Positions 43,367-51,489 of a stretch of DNA of 64,000 bases are shown piece by piece. Positions within the stretch are counted from its first letter, which is position 1, and each line of letters starts with the position of its first letter. The notes below the pieces were generated by a model. It was not told where the DNA came from, searched no databases, and saw only the letters and a program-made list of their open reading frames with translations. The stretch lies in NCBI RefSeq assembly GCF_036067295.1, contig NZ_CP107954.1:7378001-7442000 (forward strand), written 5' to 3'. This stretch comes from Kribbella sp. NBC_00382 (GTDB lineage: Bacteria; Actinomycetota; Actinomycetes; Propionibacteriales; Kribbellaceae). A program made the translations under genes and the position numbers.

Positions 43367-43828
43367 ATGATGGTGTTCTGGCAGTTGACGATCGACGCGA
43401 ACGATCCCGAACGACTCACCCTCTTCTGGCAGCAAGCGCTCGGGTGGGTGCGGACGCCGCCACCTCCCCCGACGGGTGAGGCGGAGGACGAGCCGACTTG
43501 GTGGACGCATTACCGCGGGCGGCTCGGCGACCAGGCCGCGTTCACCGACCGGCTGTTCGATCCTGCTGGTACCGCGCCGCCGCTGTGGTTCCAGAAGGTG
43601 CCCGAGGCGAAGGCCGGCAAGAACCGCCTGCACCTCGACCTCTACCCCACGGGCCGCGACAACTCCCTCACCCAGGAACGCCGCATCGAACTGGTCGACG
43701 CGAAGGCTGCCGAACTGGTCGTACTAGGCGCCACCATCAAGCACCGCATCCGCGACGACAACCCGGCGGACCCGGCGTACTACCTAACCCTCCAAGACCC
43801 CGAAGGCAACGAATTCTGCATCAGCTAG
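43367..43828 (+). CDS. VOC-family (glyoxalase-like) protein
   Basis: 153 aa, two-module vicinal-oxygen-chelate fold. The N-terminus VFWQLTIDANDPERLTLFWQQALGW and the C-terminus YYLTLQDPEGNEFCIS are typical of the glyoxalase-like domain, with HLDLYPTGRD between them. The family includes dioxygenases, resistance proteins and many unknown enzymes. A second in-frame ATG at 43370 cannot be excluded as the start. Confidence 0.85.
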   Translation: MMVFWQLTIDANDPERLTLFWQQALGWVRTPPPPPTGEAEDEPTWWTHYRGRLGDQAAFTDRLFDPAGTAPPLWFQKVPEAKAGKNRLHLDLYPTGRDNSLTQERRIELVDAKAAELVVLGATIKHRIRDDNPADPAYYLTLQDPEGNEFCIS

Positions 43829-43870
43829 CAGGGTCCACGCAGGGCCAACTGCCGAGGCCTGCTGCCGAGG

Positions 43871-44752
43871 TCAGCTGGCCAGGTCGGCGGCGAGTCGTAG
43901 CGCTCTGGTGAGCATCTGGTCGAGGTCCGGCGACGATCGCGCCCGTTCGAAGTCCAGTACTTCGAACACGGTCGAGCTGACGCAGATCTTCAGTACGTCC
44001 GGACCGGCGATTCGTTCTGCCTCGGTCCGGATCGTCGCCAACGCTGATGGGTCTCCTCTCCAGAGGTATCCCTCGCGGAGCAGGCTGGCCAGGTCGAAGA
44101 CACGTGTGCCGCTGCCTAGCGCCTCGATGTCGACGACTCCCGTGACTCGGCCGTCCTGAACCAGAACGTTGTTGGTACTCAGGTCGCCGTGGACGAGATC
44201 GCCGCTGGGGAGTTCGAGGTTCTCGAGGCCATGGCACAGGCGCAGGAAGGCTTCCACAACTGCGGCTCCGGTGGGACTGCTTGCGCGGAGGCGATCCCGA
44301 GCCGGGGCGGTCTCGCCGAAGACGACGGAGCGGGCGTACTCACTCCAGTTGCGCCCGGGATCGGGGTCCAGGCCGGTTTGGCGGTTGACGAGATTGATGA
44401 GCAGTACGGCTTCTGCTTCGCCGAGGTCGGCCATTGGCTTGCCTGGCAGGAACTCCTGCAGTTGATACGGAAACCCGTCGCTTGTCACTCCGACAGCCAG
44501 CCAGGCGGGGGTCGGGTAGCCGCGTTCTCGGATCAACGGGATTCTTGGCGCAGCCCGAAGGACTTGGCCGGCCCAAGCGGTTCGTTCTGACCACTTGAGC
44601 ACCGCTTGGCGATGGTCCGGGGCCCGGACGAGATAGGCGCCGCTCTGATTCCCGCCGGCCAGCCGTTGAACCAGCTGATAGCTCGAGCCGTGGGCTTCAT
44701 TGATGAACTCAATGACTTCCTCGACTTCCTCGCCTGCAGGTACCCGCGTCAC
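43871..44752 (-). CDS. aminoglycoside phosphotransferase-family kinase-like protein
   Basis: 293 aa. The kinase-like catalytic loop is LVHGDLSTNNVLVQ (about residue 196) and the metal-binding VVDIEALGSGTRVFDLA follows at about 217. The N-lobe lysine is in QAVLKWSERT. This is an APH/choline-kinase-like fold. The acceptor may be an aminoglycoside, macrolide or a cell metabolite; resistance cannot be inferred. It starts with GTG 18 nt downstream of the DinB gene, so the two may be cotranscribed. Confidence 0.85.
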   Translation of the reverse strand: MTRVPAGEEVEEVIEFINEAHGSSYQLVQRLAGGNQSGAYLVRAPDHRQAVLKWSERTAWAGQVLRAAPRIPLIRERGYPTPAWLAVGVTSDGFPYQLQEFLPGKPMADLGEAEAVLLINLVNRQTGLDPDPGRNWSEYARSVVFGETAPARDRLRASSPTGAAVVEAFLRLCHGLENLELPSGDLVHGDLSTNNVLVQDGRVTGVVDIEALGSGTRVFDLASLLREGYLWRGDPSALATIRTEAERIAGPDVLKICVSSTVFEVLDFERARSSPDLDQMLTRALRLAADLAS

Positions 44753-44770
44753 CTGGTCACCATAGGTGCG

Positions 44771-45262
44771 TCAGTAGCTGGTGGTCCCGTCGATTAGTTC
44801 GCGGAGGGCATCGAGGTGGCCTAGGTGGCGAGCCGTTTCCTCGAGGAGGTGGCCGATGATCCAGCGCAGGGAGACGAGCTCCAGACCTTCGGGCGCCCGG
44901 GCCTCTAGCTCGTCGAGTTGATGTGCGGCCACGATCTCGCGGGAACGAGCGCACTGAGCGTCGTACTCATCGAGCAGGATCGCAAGGGGCGTGCTGGGCG
45001 GGTCGGCGAGTTCCAGAGGATCCCGATCCGTCAGCTCCGGCGCACCGGCGAAGCTGATCTCGAACCACGAGAGCTCGACCCGTCGCAGATGCGCCACAAC
45101 CGAAGCCACGCACATCCGCGGAGAAGCCGGCAACGGCGTCAGCCGCGCCTGCTCATCCGACAGCCCCTCACACTTCAACCGCACAGTCGCCCGCTGCCAA
45201 TCCAGCCAGCCCGTCACCATCCCCCGCTCGCCAGCATTCGCCGGCGGCCGTCTACGTGTCAC
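44771..45262 (-). CDS. DinB/DUF664-family protein
   Basis: 163 aa four-helix protein. Two conserved His-bearing segments, VVAHLRRVELSWFE and GHLLEETARHLGHLD, match the DinB/DUF664 superfamily, whose members bind a metal and often use mycothiol. GTG 45262 is taken as start; an ATG at 45220 is a possible alternative. The specific reaction is unknown. Confidence 0.85.
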   Translation of the reverse strand: MTRRRPPANAGERGMVTGWLDWQRATVRLKCEGLSDEQARLTPLPASPRMCVASVVAHLRRVELSWFEISFAGAPELTDRDPLELADPPSTPLAILLDEYDAQCARSREIVAAHQLDELEARAPEGLELVSLRWIIGHLLEETARHLGHLDALRELIDGTTSY

Positions 45263-45345
45263 CCCTCGACCCTAAACGCCAGCGGAGCCCATCGAATGGC
45301 GGGATCTAGGGGAACATCTGTTCGAATGTCAGGTATGGTGGGGGC

Positions 45346-45990
45346 ATGGGTGCTGATCTTCAGGCCTCCTTGCTGGATGCGTTCGAGGATCCCGAACTGG
45401 GGTCGCTGGACGGGATTCGGCGGACGGAGCTGAGCCAGGGCGCGTGGATCGACGTGCTGCCGCGGTGGTTGACCGGGGCTGACCAGGTGTACGAGCGGCT
45501 TGCCGCCGACGTGCCTTGGCGGGATGAGCGGCGGCAGATGTACGACCGGGTCGTCGACGTACCTCGACTGCTGTGCTTCTACGGGGAGAACGAGGATCTG
45601 CCGTTGCCGATCCTCGACGAGGCGCGGGAGCTGTTGAGTGAGCACTATGCGGAGGAGCTCGGTGAGCCGTTTCGGACGGCCGGCTTGTGCTTCTACCGGG
45701 ACGGGCGGGACAGCGTCGCGTGGCATGGCGACAAGATCGGTCGGGGTAGTCGTGAGGACACGATGGTGGCGATCCTTTCTGTCGGTGAACCGCGGGTTCT
45801 CGCGCTGCGGCCGAAGCCGGGCAGTAACAGCGGGCCGGTCAGCTCGACCATTCGCTATCCCTTGGGGCATGGCGATCTGATCGTGATGGGCGGCAGTTGC
45901 CAACGCACTTGGGAACACGCCATCCCCAAGTCCTCCGGCCACATCGGCCCCCGCATCAGCATCCAGTTCCGCCCCCGAGGCGTCCGCTGA
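45346..45990 (+). CDS. AlkB-like 2-oxoglutarate/Fe(II) dioxygenase
   Basis: 214 aa. The iron ligands are in AWHGDKIG (His, Asp) and TWEHAIPK (His), and the 2-oxoglutarate arginine is in GPRISIQFRP. LCFYRDGRDSV and VAILSVGEPRVLALRPK are characteristic AlkB strands. It probably repairs alkylated bases in DNA or RNA by oxidative demethylation. It is transcribed alone, away from the DinB gene. Confidence 0.9.
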   Translation: MGADLQASLLDAFEDPELGSLDGIRRTELSQGAWIDVLPRWLTGADQVYERLAADVPWRDERRQMYDRVVDVPRLLCFYGENEDLPLPILDEARELLSEHYAEELGEPFRTAGLCFYRDGRDSVAWHGDKIGRGSREDTMVAILSVGEPRVLALRPKPGSNSGPVSSTIRYPLGHGDLIVMGGSCQRTWEHAIPKSSGHIGPRISIQFRPRGVR

Positions 45991-46048
45991 CAGCAACCCC
46001 GCTCGCGGTAAACACCACAGGTTGCTCACGGAGACGCACGAACGGTTG

Positions 46049-46681
46049 CTAGCTGGCCAGCAACGCTCGGCCTGCGAGTTGTTGCTGGGCGGTGGGCAGT
46101 GGCTCAGCCGGGCATGGCGAGGTAGTCGCGAGCGGGAGCGCGGCAGGGCTTGGCGGGCTCGCGGTGAGGCGGGGTTGGGCAGGGCTGGGTGGGGTGGTCC
46201 GGAGGCGGGGTTGGGCAGGGCCGGGTGGGGTGGTCCGGAGGCGGGGTCGGGTGGTGCGTGGTGGGGTGGGTAGGGGGACGGCGTGGAGGTCGGTGGGGGT
46301 GGCTAGGTAGAAGGCTAGGAGGTGGATCGAGGCGGATCGGCAGGTTTGGATGGCTGCTTCGGTCCAGTCGTGGTCTGAGGGTGGGTCCGGTTTGGGGCGG
46401 CCCAGGGCCAGGATGAGGGCGCCGTCGGGGCGGCTCTCCAGGACCGGGATCAGGGGTGCCAGGGCTCTGACGCAGGACTTGGGTGAGGCGAGCGGGGCGT
46501 CTCGCGGGAGGTCCAGGTGGATCGAGGTGCGGAAGCGGGCTCGGCGGTCGCAGATCAGGGCTGCGAGGACGCCTTGCCGGCGCTCGGCCGCGGTGACGAA
46601 CAGGTCGACGACGTTGGCGGCGAGGACGGGATCGGTGAGGGGACGGGAGAGCCAGTTCGTGGGGAGATCGCTGAAGGTCAT
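46049..46681 (-). CDS. hypothetical protein with proline-rich tandem-repeat tail
   Basis: 210 aa from ATG 46681 (MTFSDLPTNWLSRPLTDP). Residues 1-125 look like a folded domain (VVDLFVTAAERRQGVLAAL, GALILALGRPKP). The last 85 residues are Pro/Thr/Arg-rich repeats such as PRLRTTPPGPAQ, encoded by a 36-bp DNA repeat. The N-terminal domain resembles conserved actinobacterial proteins of unknown function; I do not recognise a family. The tail is probably disordered and variable between strains. Confidence 0.7.
   Translation of the reverse strand: MTFSDLPTNWLSRPLTDPVLAANVVDLFVTAAERRQGVLAALICDRRARFRTSIHLDLPRDAPLASPKSCVRALAPLIPVLESRPDGALILALGRPKPDPPSDHDWTEAAIQTCRSASIHLLAFYLATPTDLHAVPLPTPPRTTRPRLRTTPPGPAQPRLRTTPPSPAQPRLTASPPSPAALPLATTSPCPAEPLPTAQQQLAGRALLAS
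46166..46254. repeat. 36-bp tandem repeat inside a coding region
   Basis: Copies start at 46166, 46202 and 46238 (GAGGCGGGGTTGGGCAGGG...), the third partial. The unit is a multiple of three, so copy number changes keep the frame and add 12-residue units to the hypothetical protein. The plus strand is very G-rich and might form G-quadruplexes. Confidence 0.85.
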
Positions 46682-46741
46682 ACCTAGAATGTGCCGTCGC
46701 TTTCCGCCGGATCCGCGGTTGTCCACAGGCCAAATCCCAGC

Positions 46742-46812
46742 ACCTCTCCCCCACATCCAGAACCTCTCCCAATATCCAGAACCTCTCCCGCGACCAGATC
46801 CGGAACCTTTCC
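46742..46812. repeat. iterated ACCTCTCCC elements upstream of the MFS gene
   Basis: ACCTCTCCC occurs at 46742, 46762 and 46781, with a variant ACCTTTCC at 46805. Intervals are 20, 19 and 24 nt, about two helical turns. They lie 110-180 nt before the MFS start and right upstream of the divergent hypothetical gene. They could be binding sites or a decayed tandem repeat with unit ATCCAGAACCTCTCCC. Confidence 0.6.
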
Positions 46813-46922
46813 GATGGCACGGGCCGCAATCAATTGGCCCATTAGATCTAGCAAGAAGTGGACCTCACCGGCGGGCCGGTGGAGCTCTAGGCTCGGGGTA
46901 ACAAGAGCTGAGGGAGACTGAG

Positions 46923-48197
46923 ATGACCGCCACCACTCGCACCAGCAAGGCCGGTTCGTTCCTGCCGCCGGCCGGGACTGCCCGCAATCTCGCGTTCGCG
47001 CAGCTGGCCAACTCGGTGGGTGACGGCGCGTTCATCGTCACCTCCGCCCTCTTCTTCATCCGCGTCGTCGGCCTGTCCACCGCGCAGGTCGGGCTCGGCC
47101 TCACGATCGCCTGGCTGGTCGGCTTCCTCACCGGCGTACCGCTCGGCAACCTCGCCGACCGCAAGGGCCCTCGCGGCGTCGCCATCCTGCTGGCACTGTC
47201 CACCGCGGTCTCCGTGAGCTCGTTCCTCTTCGTCCGCAGCTTTCCGCTGTTCCTGATCGCGGCCATCGCGTACGCGAGCAGCCAGACCGGCCTGACCGCC
47301 GCCCGCCAGGCACTCCTCGCCGGCCTGGTCCAGCCGGCCGAGCGCACTCGCATCCGCGCCTTCCTCCAATCGACGGTCAACGCCGGTCTCGCAGTGGGCG
47401 CCGCGCTCGGCGGTGTGGCACTGCGGTTCGATACGGCACCGGCGTACCTGACGGTCTTTGCCATCGACGCGGCCAGCTTCCTGATCGCCGCCGCCCTGAT
47501 CCACCGGGTCCCCGCGGTCAAGCCTGTGACGCTCCGGGTTGCCGGCGAGCCTCGCCTGGCAGTACTGCACGATCGCCCGTACGCCGTATTGGCTCTGCTC
47601 AATGCGGTGATGCTGATGTTCATGCCGCTGCTGAGCCTGGTTGCCCCGCTGTGGATCGTCGAGCGCACCAATGCACCCAGCTGGGTCGTCGCCTCGCTGC
47701 TGATCATCAACACCCTCGGCGTCACCTTCTTCCAGGTACGGATCGCCCGGTCGGTCACCAACCTCCGTACTGCGACCCGCTCGGTCCGCTTCGCCGGAGT
47801 CGCGATGCTGGCCGCCTGTGGAGTCTTCGCCCTCTCCGCCATCGGGATGGCCCCCGCCGGCGCAGCCGTAGTACTGGCTGTCGCTGCGGTGCTGCTGACA
47901 CTCGGCGAGATGAAGCTGGCCTCTGGTGCATGGGAGATCAGCTTCGGCCTCGCACCTGCCGACAAGCAGGGGCAGTACCAGGGCTTCTTCGGAACTGGCC
48001 CGGCAGTGGCCCGGATGCTCGGCCCGGCGCTGCTCACCACACTGATCCTGGGATGGGGTCCGGTGGGCTGGATGATCGTCGGTGCACTATTCCTAGGGAC
48101 CAGTGTGGTGACTGGTCCCGCCGTACGATGGGCAGCACGGACGCGGTCCGCCGGCCAGGTGACCGAGCCGTCGCTGGAGGAGGAGCACGCCGCCTGA
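46923..48197 (+). CDS. major facilitator superfamily transporter
   Basis: 424 aa with twelve likely membrane segments. Loop 2-3 carries GVPLGNLADRKGPRGVAI, the MFS motif A. The rest fits an MFS_1 drug or metabolite exporter. ATG 46923 follows GGGAG. Its stop overlaps the start of the flavin-protein gene as TGATG. Substrate unknown. Confidence 0.9.
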   Translation: MTATTRTSKAGSFLPPAGTARNLAFAQLANSVGDGAFIVTSALFFIRVVGLSTAQVGLGLTIAWLVGFLTGVPLGNLADRKGPRGVAILLALSTAVSVSSFLFVRSFPLFLIAAIAYASSQTGLTAARQALLAGLVQPAERTRIRAFLQSTVNAGLAVGAALGGVALRFDTAPAYLTVFAIDAASFLIAAALIHRVPAVKPVTLRVAGEPRLAVLHDRPYAVLALLNAVMLMFMPLLSLVAPLWIVERTNAPSWVVASLLIINTLGVTFFQVRIARSVTNLRTATRSVRFAGVAMLAACGVFALSAIGMAPAGAAVVLAVAAVLLTLGEMKLASGAWEISFGLAPADKQGQYQGFFGTGPAVARMLGPALLTTLILGWGPVGWMIVGALFLGTSVVTGPAVRWAARTRSAGQVTEPSLEEEHAA

Positions 48198-48835
48198 TGG
48201 ACATCCCCGGACTGGTCGAGATCACCTCGTACGACGAGCTGCGCGAGGTGGTCCCTGCCCCGTTGCCCACCACCGCGAACAAGGTACGCAAGGAGCTCCA
48301 CGAGCTCGACAAGCAGTGGCTGGCCGAGTCGCCGTTCTGCCTGATCGCCACCGCCGCCGCCGACGGCAGCTGCGACGTCTCCCCCAAGGGCGACCCGGCC
48401 GGCTTCACCAAGGTGCTGGACGACTGCACGATCGCGATCCCGGAGCGGGCCGGCAACCGGCGGATCGACGGCTTCCTGAACATCGTGAGCAACCCGCACG
48501 TCGGGCTGATCTACCTGCTGCCGGGCCGCGGCGAGACGCTGCGGATCAACGGCCGGGCCCGGATCATCAAGGAAGCGCCGTTCTTCGACGAGATGATCGT
48601 GAAGGGCAACCGGCCCCAACTCGCGCTGCTGGTCGAGATCGAGGAGATCTTCCACCACTGCTCGAAGGCGTTCCTGCGCTCGAAGCTGTGGAAGACCGAG
48701 AGCTGGAACCCGGAGGCCATGCCGAGCCGCGCCGAGATCGCCAAGGCGACCGACCGTCAGGACGCCGACCTGGCTGAGTTGAAGGAGTACTACGGCACCA
48801 GCTACGAAGAAGGCATTTACAAGGTCAAGTACTGA
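48197..48835 (+). CDS. pyridoxamine 5'-phosphate oxidase-family FMN protein
   Basis: 212 aa, of the MSMEG_1061-like branch of the PPOX superfamily. Core FMN-barrel sequences are ESPFCLIATAAADGSCDVSPKGDPAGF, IPERAGNRRIDGFLNIVSNPHVGLIYLLPG and LRINGRARI; the C-terminus has IFHHCSKAFLRSKLW. Such proteins bind FMN or F420 and reduce or oxidise small molecules. Translational coupling to the MFS gene suggests a joint export/detoxification role. Confidence 0.88.
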   Translation: MDIPGLVEITSYDELREVVPAPLPTTANKVRKELHELDKQWLAESPFCLIATAAADGSCDVSPKGDPAGFTKVLDDCTIAIPERAGNRRIDGFLNIVSNPHVGLIYLLPGRGETLRINGRARIIKEAPFFDEMIVKGNRPQLALLVEIEEIFHHCSKAFLRSKLWKTESWNPEAMPSRAEIAKATDRQDADLAELKEYYGTSYEEGIYKVKY

Positions 48836-48887
48836 CGTACTGCGCCGAAGTCGGCAGTACTGCGGACGGAGCAGAACGAAGTACTCC

Positions 48888-50060
48888 GTGGCGACGATGA
48901 CACCGGATGGGCCGGACCTCTACGGTTCGAGGGTGAGCACTACTGAGCTGACCTCCGACGGCCGCCTGAGGCGGGTGCTGCTGCCTGCGGTCGTCACGGT
49001 CATCGTGGTGTTCGGGTCGTTCGGTTCGTCCAACAACCAAGACGGACGACGCCACGGCGACTGGATCATGGTGGTGCTCGTCCTGATCGGCTCGGTGGCG
49101 CTCTACTGGCTGCGGACCCACCCGATACCGGTGCTGTGGGCAACGGTCGTGTCGTCGCTCGCCTACATGTTGATGCAGTACGGGTACGGGCCGATCATCT
49201 TTCCCTTTGTGATCGCTGTCTTCACGGTGATCAGGACCGGGCACCGACTGGCGGGCTGGGTCGGGCTGGTCACCCTGTACGCCGGACATGTGCTCGGGCG
49301 ACTCGTGCTCGGGTTGAGCGGGCAAGGCATCTACCAGGTCCTCCTGGTCGGCACCTGCTTCGTAGTACTGGGGTTCATGGCTGAGCTGTTCCGTGGGCAT
49401 CGCGAGCGGGTGACGGCAGCCAACAAGACCAGGCGAGAGGCAGAGCTGCGCCGGGCCGGTGAGGAGCGCCTGCGGATCGCACAGGAGCTCCATGACGTGG
49501 TGGCGCACCACATCTCGCTGATCAATGTGCAGGCGTCCAGTGCGCTCCACCTGATCGACCGGCAACCGGAGGAGGCTGCCCCTGCGCTAGCGGCGATCAA
49601 GGAGGCCAGCAAGGAGGCACTTGTCGAGCTGCGGTCGATTGTCGGCGTACTACGCCAGTCGGACGAGTCAGCACCACGCCAACCGGTGGCCGGGTTGGAC
49701 CGTCTCGACCACCTGATCAGCCGTACGTCGATGGCCGGGCTGGAGGTGCACGCGATCGTCCACGGCGACCCGCGCCCGCTACCGACCAGCCTGGATCGGG
49801 CGGCGTTTCGCATCATCCAGGAGTCGCTCACCAACGTCGTCCGGCATGCGAAGGCGACTGCTGCGACGGTGCGGATCCAGTACGGCGAGGAAGCGCTTGT
49901 GCTGCAGGTGGATGACGATGGCTCTGCATTGGCCGGTCCGCCACGCGAGGGCAACGGCATAGTCGGCATGCGCGAACGTGCCACCGCCCTGGGCGGCACC
50001 CTGACCGCCAGCCGGACTCCGACTGGCGGTCTGCGGATCGTCGCCAACCTGCCGATCTGA
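48888..50060 (+). CDS. sensor histidine kinase, DesK/NarX type
   Basis: About 390 aa (GTG 48888; GTG 48933 is a possible later start). Four to five membrane segments (30-165) are followed by a HisKA_3 domain with the phospho-acceptor in ELHDVVAHHISLI and an HATPase with QESLTNVVRHAKATAA and GIVGMRERATALGG. No response regulator gene is adjacent: the next gene downstream is lldD on the other strand. The unpaired regulator at 55450 is a candidate partner. Confidence 0.9.
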   Translation: MATMTPDGPDLYGSRVSTTELTSDGRLRRVLLPAVVTVIVVFGSFGSSNNQDGRRHGDWIMVVLVLIGSVALYWLRTHPIPVLWATVVSSLAYMLMQYGYGPIIFPFVIAVFTVIRTGHRLAGWVGLVTLYAGHVLGRLVLGLSGQGIYQVLLVGTCFVVLGFMAELFRGHRERVTAANKTRREAELRRAGEERLRIAQELHDVVAHHISLINVQASSALHLIDRQPEEAAPALAAIKEASKEALVELRSIVGVLRQSDESAPRQPVAGLDRLDHLISRTSMAGLEVHAIVHGDPRPLPTSLDRAAFRIIQESLTNVVRHAKATAATVRIQYGEEALVLQVDDDGSALAGPPREGNGIVGMRERATALGGTLTASRTPTGGLRIVANLPI

Positions 50061-50073
50061 CGACGATCCGGTG

Positions 50074-50113
50074 CCAGCGGGCCAGCGGGCCAGCGGGCCA
50101 GCGGGCCAGCGGG
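50074..50113. repeat. five perfect CCAGCGGG repeats
   Basis: CCAGCGGG is repeated five times in exact tandem (40 nt) in the 68-nt gap between the convergent histidine kinase and lldD genes. An 8-nt unit is prone to slippage. It is non-coding on both sides. Confidence 0.9.
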
Positions 50114-50128
50114 CGGTAGTACCGGCTG

Positions 50129-51340
50129 TCAGGGCAGGCGGACGTGACCTGGGTTGAGGTCTGCGACCTTGTCCACGCCCAGGAGAGCCATGGTGCGGTG
50201 GACCTCGGTGGTGAGGATCTGGGCGGCCTTGGCTACTCCGCGCTCGCCACCGGCCATGAGGCCGTAGAGGTAGGCGCGGCCCACCAGGCAGGCGTCGGCG
50301 CCTAGGGCCAGGGAGGCGACGATGTCGGCGCCGCTCATGATGCCGGTGTCCAGGTAGATCTCGGCGTCGGTACCGATGGCCTTGCGGACCTCGGGGAGGA
50401 TCCGGAGCGGGGTGGGGGCCCGATCCAGCTGGCGGCCGCCATGGTTGGACAGGACGATGGCGTCGGCGCCGGCGTCGACTACCCGTCGGGCATCCTCGAT
50501 CGTCTGGATGCCCTTGATGATCAGCGGCCCGTCCCAGATCGAGCGGAGCCAGTTCAGGTCGTCGATGGTCATCGTCGGGTCGAACAGCTGGTTCAGCAGG
50601 TCGGCGACCGTACCGTCCCAGCTCGAGAGCGACGCGAAGGTGAGCGGGCGGGTGGTGAGCAGATTGGCCCACCAGGCCGGGTGCATCGACGCGTCCATGA
50701 CCGTCTTGACCGTCAGCGACGGCGGGATGGTGAAGCCGTTGCGGACATCGCGAAGGCGGGCGCCGGCGACCGGTACGTCGACGGTCAGCATCAGCGCCTC
50801 GTACCCGGCAGCGGCCGACCGCTTGACCAGGTCCTCGCCGGCGGCGCGGTCCTTCCAGACGTACAGCTGGAACCACTTGCGTGCGTCCGGAGCCGCAGCG
50901 GCGACGTCCTCGATCGAGGTCGTTCCCATCGTCGACAGCGCGTACGGGATGCCGATGTCCTGGGCGACCTTGACGACCGCGCTCTCGCCCTCGTGGTTCA
51001 TCATCCGGGTAAAGCCGGTCGGCGCGAACGCGAACGGCAGCTCCGAGCGCCGGCCGAGGATCGACGTACCGAGGTCGATCTCGGAGACGTTGCGCAGGAT
51101 GGACGGCTGCAGCTCCATCTCGCGGAACAGCCGGCGGGCGCGGGAGAGGCTGATCTCGGCCTCCGCGGCGCCATCGGTGTAGTCGAAGACCGAGCGCGGC
51201 GTACGGCGCTTGGCGATCGCGCGCAGGTCGGCGATCGTGAGCGCCTTCTCCAGCCGGCGGTCGGTCGCGTTCAGGGTGACCGGCTTGGGGCGCAGCAGCG
51301 GCTTGAGCTCGGACCAGCGGGGTATCTGGCGTTCGGTCAT
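50129..51340 (-). CDS. lldD: L-lactate dehydrogenase, FMN-dependent (quinone-linked)
   Basis: 403 aa. It is a member of the alpha-hydroxy-acid oxidase family: SVFDYTDGAAEAEISL near the start, PFAFAPTGFTRMMNHEGE, QLYVWKDR, and the active-site motif LSNHGGRQLDRAPT with the catalytic His, then YLDTGIMSGADIV. It oxidises L-lactate to pyruvate with FMN. ATG 51340 is used instead of an upstream in-frame start that falls in the operator region. The divergent FadR-type regulator and its two operators support lactate control. Confidence 0.92.
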   Translation of the reverse strand: MTERQIPRWSELKPLLRPKPVTLNATDRRLEKALTIADLRAIAKRRTPRSVFDYTDGAAEAEISLSRARRLFREMELQPSILRNVSEIDLGTSILGRRSELPFAFAPTGFTRMMNHEGESAVVKVAQDIGIPYALSTMGTTSIEDVAAAAPDARKWFQLYVWKDRAAGEDLVKRSAAAGYEALMLTVDVPVAGARLRDVRNGFTIPPSLTVKTVMDASMHPAWWANLLTTRPLTFASLSSWDGTVADLLNQLFDPTMTIDDLNWLRSIWDGPLIIKGIQTIEDARRVVDAGADAIVLSNHGGRQLDRAPTPLRILPEVRKAIGTDAEIYLDTGIMSGADIVASLALGADACLVGRAYLYGLMAGGERGVAKAAQILTTEVHRTMALLGVDKVADLNPGHVRLP

Positions 51341-51366
51341 CGGTGCTTCCCTCGGCAGGTGAACTG

Positions 51367-51381
51367 TGTGGTCGGACCACA
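51367..51381. promoter_or_regulatory. LldR-type operator 1
   Basis: TGTGGTC-G-GACCACA is a perfect 15-bp palindrome 27 nt upstream of the lldD start. The TGGTCNGACCA core is the known target form of FadR-subfamily GntR regulators such as LldR. Confidence 0.8.
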
Positions 51382-51388
51382 GCATAGT

Positions 51389-51405
51389 CTGTGGTCCGAC
51401 CACAG
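51389..51405. promoter_or_regulatory. LldR-type operator 2
   Basis: CTGTGGTC-C-GACCACAG is a perfect 17-bp palindrome. Its centre is 23 bp from operator 1, about two helical turns, so two dimers can bind on the same face. It serves the divergent lldD and regulator promoters. Confidence 0.8.
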
Positions 51406-51489
51406 GGCTACACTCCGGTCTGTGAAGAACTGCTCTGTACTTGCGAACTGCGCCGTGCTCGCGGACTGCTCCGTACCTTGTGTGCGCCG

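Noticed and set aside
43871..44752. Antibiotic resistance gene call for the APH-like protein.
   Set aside because: The kinase motifs are clear but nothing shows an aminoglycoside substrate; many chromosomal APH-fold proteins act on other molecules.
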